Shown piece after piece: positions 1 to 5,380 of a stretch of 6,332 nt of DNA. Below the pieces are notes generated by a model. The model searched no databases and was not told where the DNA came from. It saw only the letters and a program-made list of their open reading frames with translations. Position 1 is the first letter of the stretch; each line of letters opens with the position of its first letter. The stretch is from Planctomycetaceae bacterium (lineage in GTDB: Bacteria; Planctomycetota; Planctomycetia; Pirellulales; UBA1268): positions 1-6,332 of the forward strand of contig CANHYS010000137.1 of NCBI GenBank assembly GCA_947464585.1, given 5' to 3'. Position numbers and translations under genes: made by a program.

Positions 1-1318
1 CATAACCCACGCCAGCCATCACGAGCAGACAGATCGCCGTCACCAGGCCATTGTGCTCCGTGATCCACTGCCCCACGCCCCACCACGGGCTCGACTCGAC
101 CGGCTTCCAGGCATCGCTCCCTTCGTCCTCGGCGAGTTTGCCCAGCTTGAGCTTCGGCGGAAACAGTTCGAGGGCCGCCGGCATGAACGTGACGAGGATC
201 AGGAAGCTGACTACGACGCCGATGGCGGAGAAAATGCCGAACATTCTGATCGGCACCAGCTCGCTCACAGCGAGGGTCGCCAGACCGATCGCCGTCGTGC
301 CCGTCGCCAACGCGAGCGGCAGCAGCGCGTGGTGAACCGCCCGGCCCGCAGCGCCCTCCACCACACCGGTCTCAGCGAGCTGGTCACGGTAGTAGTTGGC
401 AAGATGGATCGCGCCACTGGTCGTGGCCACGTAGACCAGCGACGGCATCGTCAGCAGGATGGCGTCGACGGGATAGCCCGAGTACCAGACGACCGCGAGG
501 CTGGCGAACATGCTGTAGACGCCAGAGGCCAGCACCATCGCCACCAGCGTCTTGCTCTTGAGGCTCCACCAGCTGACGATGAAACCGACCACCAGCGACA
601 GGCCGAAGAGAATCGTCACGCTCGTCTGACCGGCCCGATCGATCGACACGTTGTCGACCGGAGGGCCGCCCATGTGCACCGTCTTCTCGGGGATCCCGCA
701 CTCCCCGGCGGCAACGTCCTTGATGAGATCGATGGCCCCGTGCAGGTTGGACCGGGCTGCGTCGGAGAGCGTTAGGACGAGGCAGGTCTGCCGGGCGTCG
801 AGGTCGTCGGCGTCACTCCCGGCGGCAATCCCCTCCGCGGCCGGCCCGATGATCGCCCCGGTCAGCCGGGAGATCGCCTCCTCGCGATCGAGGTTCAGCG
901 GCTCATCGGTCATCCGTTCGACGGCCCGGGGGCCGGTCTGGGCCGACTTAAAATAGAGGGGCCGATCGATCCGAGAGGCTTCTTCCGGAGGGGGCAGCAG
1001 CTTCTGGGCGAGCAGTTCCAGTCGAGGATCGGCCATCGTGCAGCCGTCCCAGCTGACGAGAATGAACTCCTCGCCCTGGAAGTTCCGTCGGAAAAAGCGG
1101 TAGGTCTGCGTCTCGGGATATTCGAGGGGCAGCCAGCCCTTCACGTCGTTGCGGTTGTTCCCCTTGGCCTTGATCGCACCCACGACCACCAATGGCAACA
1201 GGAAGATCAGGATCGCCATGATCCAGACACTGTTCCGCTGGTAGAGGTTTGTCCCGGGTTTCGACATCATGCCGTCCAGACAGGGACCGCCCGGGGGTGC
1301 CGGGGGTGGAATTTCCAT
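1..1318 (-). CDS. MMPL/RND-superfamily exporter, N-terminal 439 residues (C-terminus outside window)
   Basis: The reverse strand is open from an ATG at 1318 to the left edge with no stop, giving 439 codons. An in-frame TGA at 1324-1322 caps it, so 1318 is the furthest ATG. MM at residues 17-18 (ATG at 1270 and 1267) is an equally plausible start, since the first 16 residues are Pro/Gly-rich and neither site has a clear ribosome site. The layout is that of an RND half: membrane helix about 31-49, an extracytoplasmic domain about 52-230, then a helix cluster at about 233-252, 256-279, 284-308, 330-352 and 355-383. A cytoplasmic loop follows, and a further helix begins near 424. The segment DAILLTMPSLVYVATTSGAI (285-304) followed by HLANYY matches the helix-4 region of COG1033-type exporters. 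Such proteins use the proton gradient to move lipids or other hydrophobic substrates; the substrate here is unknown. It lies 164 bp downstream of the lgt-like gene on the same strand. Confidence 0.88.
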   Translation of the reverse strand, partial: MEIPPPAPPGGPCLDGMMSKPGTNLYQRNSVWIMAILIFLLPLVVVGAIKAKGNNRNDVKGWLPLEYPETQTYRFFRRNFQGEEFILVSWDGCTMADPRLELLAQKLLPPPEEASRIDRPLYFKSAQTGPRAVERMTDEPLNLDREEAISRLTGAIIGPAAEGIAAGSDADDLDARQTCLVLTLSDAARSNLHGAIDLIKDVAAGECGIPEKTVHMGGPPVDNVSIDRAGQTSVTILFGLSLVVGFIVSWWSLKSKTLVAMVLASGVYSMFASLAVVWYSGYPVDAILLTMPSLVYVATTSGAIHLANYYRDQLAETGVVEGAAGRAVHHALLPLALATGTTAIGLATLAVSELVPIRMFGIFSAIGVVVSFLILVTFMPAALELFPPKLKLGKLAEDEGSDAWKPVESSPWWGVGQWITEHNGLVTAICLLVMAGVGY

Positions 1319-1407
1319 TCGTCAGACATTCAACCGTACAGGGGTTTTCCTGCCCAGTCCATATCGCTCGGGGACCTCAGGGCCTGTTTTCCACACCTGT
1401 TGGATGA

Positions 1408-1436
1408 CGTAAGTGTTTCCAGGGGAAGACCTTACG
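1408..1436. repeat. Interrupted hairpin between the lgt-like and MMPL genes
   Basis: CGTAAG at 1408-1413 is the exact reverse complement of CTTACG at 1431-1436. Inside it, TTCC (1417-1420) pairs with GGAA (1424-1427) around a 3-nt loop. The structure is therefore a 6-bp stem, a symmetrical 3x3 internal loop, a 4-bp stem and a triloop. No T-run follows on either strand, so it is not a standard intrinsic terminator. It lies 90 bases upstream of the exporter start and 47 bases past the lgt-like stop. It could be an mRNA processing or stability element, a protein-binding palindrome, or chance. Confidence 0.4.
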
Positions 1437-1482
1437 CTGACAACAGCCTTTCCCCAGCCCGTACAAACCCGACAGCCCGACC

Positions 1483-2871
1483 TCAGCCTCGCACGGCGTC
1501 AGCGGCCCGGAAACCGCAGGATTTGTGGGAACCGTCGCAAAACGGCCTGGTCTGCGTGTGGCCGCAGCGGCAGAGGGCAACGGCCCGCTTGCCCACGGGA
1601 AGCGGAAACGCGTTCCCGTGATGGTCGGTGACCCGGAGGGAGAGTGTCTCGAAACGCTCGGCGGTCGGCATTTCGACCACCAGCGGACCGTCCTCCCGGC
1701 AGCGGATCGTGAGGCTATCGGGCGGCAGGACACGTGGTCCGCTCCCAGCCTTGGAGCCTGCCCCATCGGCTGTTCCACCAGTTGGCCCATGGCCTGGGGC
1801 GAAGCGAGGGCCGGGGCCGACCGGCCCACGCGGCGGCTGCTGAAAGGTCCACCACCAGAGAGCCGCCGCTGCCGCCAGGAGCACCAGCGACACCAGCTGC
1901 GAGATCGAGAGCGGCGTTCCCAGGGCGGGCGACTCATCAACGCGGATGGCCTCCAGCAGGAGCCGGGAAATCGGGTGGAGGGTGAGCACCAGCGCAAACA
2001 CCTGGCCGTCCCGCCGGGCCAGCGGGGTGGCCGAGGCCAAGCAGGCCAACACCGCCAGGATCGCCCCATCGACCGCGGCGTAAAGCTGCGCCGGATGGAC
2101 CGGCAGGCTCCACGGGCGGCCGCCGTCGGCCGCCACGGCGGGCAGGAGCCCCCGCGCGGCCTGGTCGAGCCACGGAGGGCTGTCCGGCGGAAACCGCACC
2201 GCCCAGGGCAGATCGCAGGGCCCCCCGTAACAGCAGCCATTGAGGAAGCAGCCGATCCGGCCGATGGCCAGACCGACGAGCAGCCCCGGGGCAATGCAAT
2301 CAGCCAGCCGCGGCAGCGACAGACCCCGGCGGCTGGCAAACCGCCAGGCAGCCAGTGCCGCAGTCGGCAACGACCCAAACACCACCAGCCCGCCGGCTGC
2401 GACATTGAGCACGGCCGCAAGCGACTCCGTCCAACTCCGTCCGGCGGCAAAGAATTGATCGTGGTACTCGATCACATAGAAGAGTCTCGCGCCAACGATG
2501 CCCCACAGAAACACTTCCATGCCCAGTGCCAGGATCGTATCGGCATCGAAGCCCATCCTGCGGCCCCGCACGATCGACAGCCAGGTGCCGGCCGTCGCGG
2601 CGACCAACAGCATCGCCCCGTAGCCCCGCACCGGCACGCCCTGGCCATCGTCGAGAGCCGGAAGCAGCCAGAGGATCGTCGCCGCGGTGATCGCCAACGG
2701 CGCGCCGAGTGTTTCAATCGCCGCCCGCCACCCATGAGCGGTGGCGGTTCGCACGAGCAGCACGGCCGCCACGACTCCCCACACGGCCAAGAAGAGTCCG
2801 AAGCCAACCAGCGGCAGCGAAGTTCCGCCCACGGTGATCCGCGTCGGGATGTGAAAGAGCGTTGACAGCAT
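1483..2871 (-). CDS. lgt: Lgt-family prolipoprotein diacylglyceryl transferase fused to a C-terminal CDGSH iron-sulfur domain
   Basis: This 462-residue membrane protein starts at the ATG that shares one base with the panC stop (TGATG). Lgt moves diacylglycerol from phosphatidylglycerol to the lipobox cysteine of prolipoproteins in the inner membrane. The Lgt core runs from about 79 to 341. It includes the first-helix motif RGYG (82-85), GARLFYVIEY (127-136), the signature GRIGCFLNGCCYG (204-216, R205 matching the essential E. coli R143), HPAQLY (259-264) and SRLLLEAIR (302-310). Residues 19-75 add extra hydrophobic segments that resemble the first Lgt helix. F165 stands where E. coli has H103, and C208 where it has N146, so this is a divergent branch. 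After a Pro/Gly-rich linker (about 345-385) comes a CDGSH domain. Its motif CRCGHTQTRPFCDGSH (434-449) gives 2Fe-2S ligands C434, C436, C445 and H449. An upstream DGPLVVEM segment (394-401) is also typical of that family. The fold assignments are firm. Whether the enzyme is the cell's true Lgt or a paralogue is not. Confidence 0.88.
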   Translation of the reverse strand: MLSTLFHIPTRITVGGTSLPLVGFGLFLAVWGVVAAVLLVRTATAHGWRAAIETLGAPLAITAATILWLLPALDDGQGVPVRGYGAMLLVAATAGTWLSIVRGRRMGFDADTILALGMEVFLWGIVGARLFYVIEYHDQFFAAGRSWTESLAAVLNVAAGGLVVFGSLPTAALAAWRFASRRGLSLPRLADCIAPGLLVGLAIGRIGCFLNGCCYGGPCDLPWAVRFPPDSPPWLDQAARGLLPAVAADGGRPWSLPVHPAQLYAAVDGAILAVLACLASATPLARRDGQVFALVLTLHPISRLLLEAIRVDESPALGTPLSISQLVSLVLLAAAAALWWWTFQQPPRGPVGPGPRFAPGHGPTGGTADGAGSKAGSGPRVLPPDSLTIRCREDGPLVVEMPTAERFETLSLRVTDHHGNAFPLPVGKRAVALCRCGHTQTRPFCDGSHKSCGFRAADAVRG

Positions 2872-3761
2872 CAGCGGGCCAGACCTTGATCGGGTGTGCT
2901 GCGGGGCTCGGAAGTGCCACGGCCGCGAAGTTCACGGTTGTCGATGAGCCGCGTCGACCCCAGCCGACCAGCCACCAGCGCCACCGCGTGCGACGCGTCA
3001 GCGGCGAGTGGTTCGAGCGACTCGGGATCGGCCAGCGCCGCATAGTCGACGACGATGCCATGGGCCTCCATGGTCTTTCGCATCGTCTCTTCGATCGCCG
3101 CAGCAGCGGCACCGTCAGCCCAGAGCTGTTCCGCCTGACGGAGGCTCTCCGAGATCGCGGCGGCGTGAGGGCGGTCGGCGGCGGAGAGATAGGCGTTCCG
3201 CGAACTCATGGCGAGACCATCCGCCTCGCGCACGGTGGGGCAGACGACGATCTCGATTGGCAGGCCGAGGTCGCGCACCATCCGTCTGACGACGAGCGTC
3301 TGCTGCCAATCCTTGGCGCCGAAGTAGGCAGCGTCGGCCGGCACGGCCTGGAAGAGCTTGCAGACCACCGTTGCCACGCCGTCGAAATGTCCAGGCCGCC
3401 GCTCCCCTTCAAACCGCACCGCCGGCCCGCCCACGACGATCCGCGTGGCGTCCCCAGGCGGATAGACGGCCGATACCTCCGGGGCGTAGATCCACCTCAC
3501 GCCGTGCGGTGCGAGCTGCGCCGTGTCGGCGGCGAGCGTTCGAGGATATCTCGCGAAATCCTCCTGCGGACCAAACTGCGTCGGATTCACAAAGATCGAG
3601 ACGGCAACGTCGTCGCAGTCGCGGGCTGCCCGGGTCACGAGGCTGACATGGCCCGCGTGCAACGCTCCCATCGTGGGCACGAATCCCACCCGTCGACCGG
3701 CGGCCCGCGCCTCGACGACGAGCGCCCGCATGCGATCGGGATCGTGCACGATCTGCTGCAT
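2871..3761 (-). CDS. panC: Pantothenate synthetase
   Basis: PanC joins pantoate and beta-alanine with ATP through a pantoyl-adenylate, the last step of vitamin B5 synthesis on the way to coenzyme A, in the cytoplasm. The 296 residues contain the family landmarks in order. These are PTMGALHAGH (29-38, the HIGH-like ATP site with H35 and H38), SIFVNPTQF (55-63), RRPGHFDGV (121-129), FGAKDWQQ (147-154, with Ala where Glu is usual but Lys-Asp kept), VREADGLAMSSRN (177-189), and STRLIDNREL (269-278). The length fits the family, which is usually around 280. The reading frame is open upstream to an ATG at 3941, but those 60 extra residues are Arg/Gly-rich antisense-like sequence inside folK. The ATG at 3761 gives a normal N-terminus just ahead of the catalytic motif and overlaps the folK stop as TGATG. 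Translation is probably coupled to folK and in turn to the lgt-like gene. Confidence 0.96.
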   Translation of the reverse strand: MQQIVHDPDRMRALVVEARAAGRRVGFVPTMGALHAGHVSLVTRAARDCDDVAVSIFVNPTQFGPQEDFARYPRTLAADTAQLAPHGVRWIYAPEVSAVYPPGDATRIVVGGPAVRFEGERRPGHFDGVATVVCKLFQAVPADAAYFGAKDWQQTLVVRRMVRDLGLPIEIVVCPTVREADGLAMSSRNAYLSAADRPHAAAISESLRQAEQLWADGAAAAAIEETMRKTMEAHGIVVDYAALADPESLEPLAADASHAVALVAGRLGSTRLIDNRELRGRGTSEPRSTPDQGLAR

Positions 3762-4876
3762 CACGCCATCGCCTCGACGACGGCCACTGCTTCCTGCACA
3801 GCCTGATCGAAATCCCCGGCAGCGATCGTCACCACGGCCCGTGGCACCGCCGTGGCACCGGCCACGGGAGAGCGGATCTCGGAGATGATCCGTTCCTGCA
3901 GTCGCAGAAGCGTGACGACCGCTTCGTCCGTTGCCACGCACCCAGCCCTGCCCGCCCGCCGGCCGGCGCTGACGCCAGCTGGCTCAGCGGGCTGCCGATC
4001 ACGCAGTGCGATCTTCGCCTCGAGCAACTCGGGTGAGGCCACCAGCAGGATGGCGACGTGTGGCGGTACGGTCTGCGCTGCCATCCGCGCGAAGTGACTC
4101 TCAAAGCCTCCCAGTGACTCTGCCGCGAGCGTGTCCACCGCCGCCAATCGCACGGTGTGCAACCAGTAATCGGTGACGGTGCCGTGCGGATCCGGCGACC
4201 ACCGCTTCGCCTGCAGCGGCTGCGCACAGGCCTCGACCGCGTGACGCCAGGCCAGATCGCCCGCGGCTGCATCCCGTCCCGCTACCCTGTCGCCGACGAC
4301 GGCGTATTCCGGCGGTGCCGAGACCAGCCGCGCGAGCGTGGCATGGGCCACCGCGGCCGCGACCTCGGCCGCCCCCGCACCCGGCACGCCGACCACCGCC
4401 ACGTGCGGGTGCGGCGAAGAGATGCTTTCGAGCAGGTCCTCGAGCGTACAGGCGGCCAACGGGTGCACGAGATCCGGGGCGATCTCCACGCACGGTTCAA
4501 GCACGAACCGCCGGGTGACCATCCGTGGGTGCGGCAACGTCAGCGTTGCAGTGTCCAGAACGATCGTGTCGTAGAGCAGCAGGTCGAGGTCTACCGTCCG
4601 TGGTCCCCAGCGCTCGCCGCGTTCGCGATCGAGCGTGTTTTCCACCGCCGCGAGCATGCCAAGCACATCGTGCGGAGCCAGATCGGTCTCGAGCAGGCAT
4701 GCGCCGTTGAGAAAAACACCCTGCCCGGGCGGGCCGCCAATCGGTCGGGTGTCGCGGTAACGGCTCACGCTCACGAGCGTGACGCCCGGCATGAACCGCA
4801 GCAGTTCCATCGCCCGATCGAGATACTCGCGCCGTTTCCCGACGTTCGACCCGCAACCGACAAGGCATCGTGCCAT
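3761..4876 (-). CDS. folK: FolK (HPPK) fused to a degenerate deoxynucleoside-kinase-like P-loop domain
   Basis: Residues 1-155 are 6-hydroxymethyl-7,8-dihydropterin pyrophosphokinase, which transfers pyrophosphate from ATP to the pterin in folate synthesis. The motifs seen are GCGSNVGKR (7-15), RPIGGPPGQGVFLNGA (44-59), ERWGPRTVDLDLLLYD (88-103, the HPPK signature, with D96 and D98 as the Mg ligands) and LPHPRMVTRRFVLEP (114-128). FolK alone is usually about 160 residues, but this protein has 371. The tail has a Walker-A-like GVPGAGAAEVA (163-173) in which the lysine and following Ser/Thr are both Ala (169-170). Next come VTDYWLHTVRLAA (234-246) and PHVAILLVASPELLEAKIALRDR (272-294), which resemble the inner strands and the 'ASPE-L-I-R-R' segment of deoxynucleoside kinases. 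LLRLQERI (323-330) sits in the usual helix position. I infer a kinase-derived domain without kinase activity. The ATG at 4876 gives a canonical FolK N-terminus. It is the first gene of the folK-panC-lgt operon. Confidence 0.92.
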   Translation of the reverse strand: MARCLVGCGSNVGKRREYLDRAMELLRFMPGVTLVSVSRYRDTRPIGGPPGQGVFLNGACLLETDLAPHDVLGMLAAVENTLDRERGERWGPRTVDLDLLLYDTIVLDTATLTLPHPRMVTRRFVLEPCVEIAPDLVHPLAACTLEDLLESISSPHPHVAVVGVPGAGAAEVAAAVAHATLARLVSAPPEYAVVGDRVAGRDAAAGDLAWRHAVEACAQPLQAKRWSPDPHGTVTDYWLHTVRLAAVDTLAAESLGGFESHFARMAAQTVPPHVAILLVASPELLEAKIALRDRQPAEPAGVSAGRRAGRAGCVATDEAVVTLLRLQERIISEIRSPVAGATAVPRAVVTIAAGDFDQAVQEAVAVVEAMA

Positions 4877-4936
4877 AGCGTTTCACACCAGAGCGGTTCT
4901 ACCCAGCGGGCTTCTCACCAGCGGCAAAGCACCCCG

Positions 4937-4967
4937 ATTCTATCCGCCGGCCACCCTCCAGGATCAA
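4937..4967 (-). promoter_or_regulatory. Candidate sigma-70-type promoter for the folK-panC-lgt operon
   Basis: Reading the minus strand, TTGATC (4967-4962) is followed after 19 bases by TAGAAT (4942-4937), a five-of-six match to the -10 consensus. Transcription would start near 4930 and leave a leader of about 55 bases before the folK ATG at 4876. The spacer is longer than the optimal 17, and planctomycete promoters are poorly defined, so this is a tentative call from position and match. Confidence 0.35.
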
Positions 4968-4989
4968 CAACGCCGCACGAACATCCCGC

Positions 4990-5008
4990 AAAAAGCTGGA
5001 AAACCAGC
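4990..5008 (-). terminator. Terminator-like hairpin upstream of folK
   Basis: GCTGG (4995-4999) and CCAGC (5004-5008) are perfect inverted repeats around AAAA. On the minus strand the hairpin is followed directly by five T's (4994-4990), the order expected of a weak intrinsic terminator reading left. It lies upstream of the candidate folK promoter, with no minus-strand gene visible before it, so it would block read-through or antisense transcripts from the right. The stem is only 5 bp, so chance is possible. Confidence 0.3.
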
Positions 5009-5111
5009 CAGACAAACCGCCCAACCATCGCTCGAAAACCGGGGGGACATCCAGGCCACGACCAAAGTCGCCGACTGTCGCTCCCTCCAGTCGTCGCCCC
5101 CGAAATTTCCG

Positions 5112-5148
5112 AGACGATTGTTCGTCTGTGTTCGTCAGTGTTCGCTAA
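5112..5148 (+). repeat. Palindrome overlapping three 10-bp tandem repeats (possible operator)
   Basis: AGACGA-TTGT-TCGTCT (5112-5127) is a perfect 6-bp-arm inverted repeat. Overlapping it are three direct units at an exact 10-base spacing: TGTTCGTCTG (5119-5128, its first T at 5119), TGTTCGTCAG (5129-5138) and TGTTCGCTAA (5139-5148). One-helical-turn spacing puts the repeats on one DNA face, as at many activator sites. It ends 70 bases before the small ORF's GTG, so it could control the plus-strand pair. Similar 'TGTTCATCTGTG'-like strings recur between genes in some planctomycete and acidobacterial genomes to my recollection, so it may instead be a dispersed repeat. Confidence 0.4.
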
Positions 5149-5204
5149 GGTGCCTCAAGGTCGCGTTCGCGTGACACCCATGTCTGCGAGTCGCGATCAC
5201 CTTA

Positions 5205-5231
5205 CGGAGGCTCATTCTGTGAACCCCTCCG
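5205..5231 (+). promoter_or_regulatory. Ribosome binding site inside a hairpin that spans the start codon
   Basis: GGAGG at 5206-5210 lies 8 bases before the GTG at 5219, an ideal Shine-Dalgarno spacing and the strongest ribosome site near any start in the window. CGGAGG (5205-5210) is the exact reverse complement of CCTCCG (5226-5231) in codons 3-5 of the small ORF. This gives a 6-bp stem with five G-C pairs and a 15-base loop holding the start codon. A second CCTCCG at 5289-5294 could compete for the same pairing. The structure would hold the ribosome site closed until opened by temperature, a ligand, a protein or another RNA, which is inference. Confidence 0.5.
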
Positions 5232-5380
5232 AAGATGTCAAGGACGTTCCATCGCGCACGACGTGCGCGCCGACTCACTCACACAAAACCTCCGGAGAAG
5301 AAAGCCGTTCCGCACCAAAAAAAATTTTGCCAGCAGTGCAAGCATTGTCGAAACAGATTCGGGATGATGTGCTTCCATGA
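5219..5380 (+). CDS. Small hypothetical protein (53 aa), translationally coupled leader of the CPBP protease gene
   Basis: The GTG start at 5219 follows a GGAGG ribosome site by 8 bases, and the frame ends in a TGA that overlaps the next gene's ATG as ATGA (5377-5380). This junction is the main reason to believe the frame is translated. The product is hydrophilic and rich in Ser, Lys, Asp and Thr, with one cysteine. It has no membrane segment or signal peptide and resembles no family I know. Its C-terminus (KKILPAVQALSKQIRDDVLP, residues 34-53) could form a short amphipathic helix. Third-position GC looks lower than in the neighbouring genes, so it may matter mainly as a translated leader rather than as a product. 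An in-frame ATG at 5180 is an alternative start but lacks a comparable ribosome site. The frame also remains open far to the left through antisense of folK, so openness alone is not evidence. Confidence 0.5.
   Translation: MNPSEDVKDVPSRTTCAPTHSHKTSGEESRSAPKKILPAVQALSKQIRDDVLP

Larger units (their letters stand above)
4877..5218. other. Divergent intergenic region between folK and the plus-strand small ORF/CPBP pair
   Basis: These 342 bases separate genes reading left (folK) and right (the small ORF and CPBP gene). Frames remain open here on the plus strand, but their translations are low-complexity Arg/Pro/Ser/His sequence with no recognisable family. Near folK there is a possible promoter (4937-4967) and a terminator-like hairpin (4990-5008). 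In the right half there is a palindrome with 10-bp repeats (5112-5148). CGCGTTCGCG (5162-5171) is a further short palindrome. I found no tRNA-like or well-known small RNA fold by eye. Confidence 0.6.

Noticed and set aside
53..775. A 240-codon plus-strand frame at the left edge
   Set aside because: It is antisense to the MMPL exporter and rich in Arg/His/Asp, with no family resemblance.
1415..1443. TTGTCA (minus strand, 1443-1438) as a -35 for the exporter gene
   Set aside because: The 17-base spacing leads to GGAAAC, which does not resemble a -10 box.
1525..2865. A 446-codon plus-strand frame opposite the lgt-like gene
   Set aside because: It is antisense to a clear Lgt-CDGSH gene. Its translation is Arg/Gln/His-rich low complexity, as expected for a high-GC shadow frame.
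3762..3941. N-terminal extension of panC from an ATG at 3941
   Set aside because: The extra 60 residues are Arg/Gly-rich and lie inside folK. The ATG at 3761 gives a normal PanC N-terminus and a TGATG junction.
4915..5028. A 37-codon minus-strand frame upstream of folK with a lipobox-like LFAGC
   Set aside because: It has no ribosome site, the residue before AGC is atypical for a lipobox, and it overlaps the hairpin and promoter candidates.
5317..5328. A8T4 tract with an in-frame A_AAA_AAA heptamer as a programmed -1 frameshift site joining the small ORF to the CPBP frame
   Set aside because: A -1 shift does enter the CPBP frame, but that frame meets a TGA at 5365-5367 before the CPBP ATG, so no fusion protein would result.
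4157..5380. A 407-codon plus-strand frame running through folK antisense into the small ORF
   Set aside because: Most of it mirrors folK and the intergenic part has no protein-like composition. Only the last 53 codons have a good ribosome site and start.
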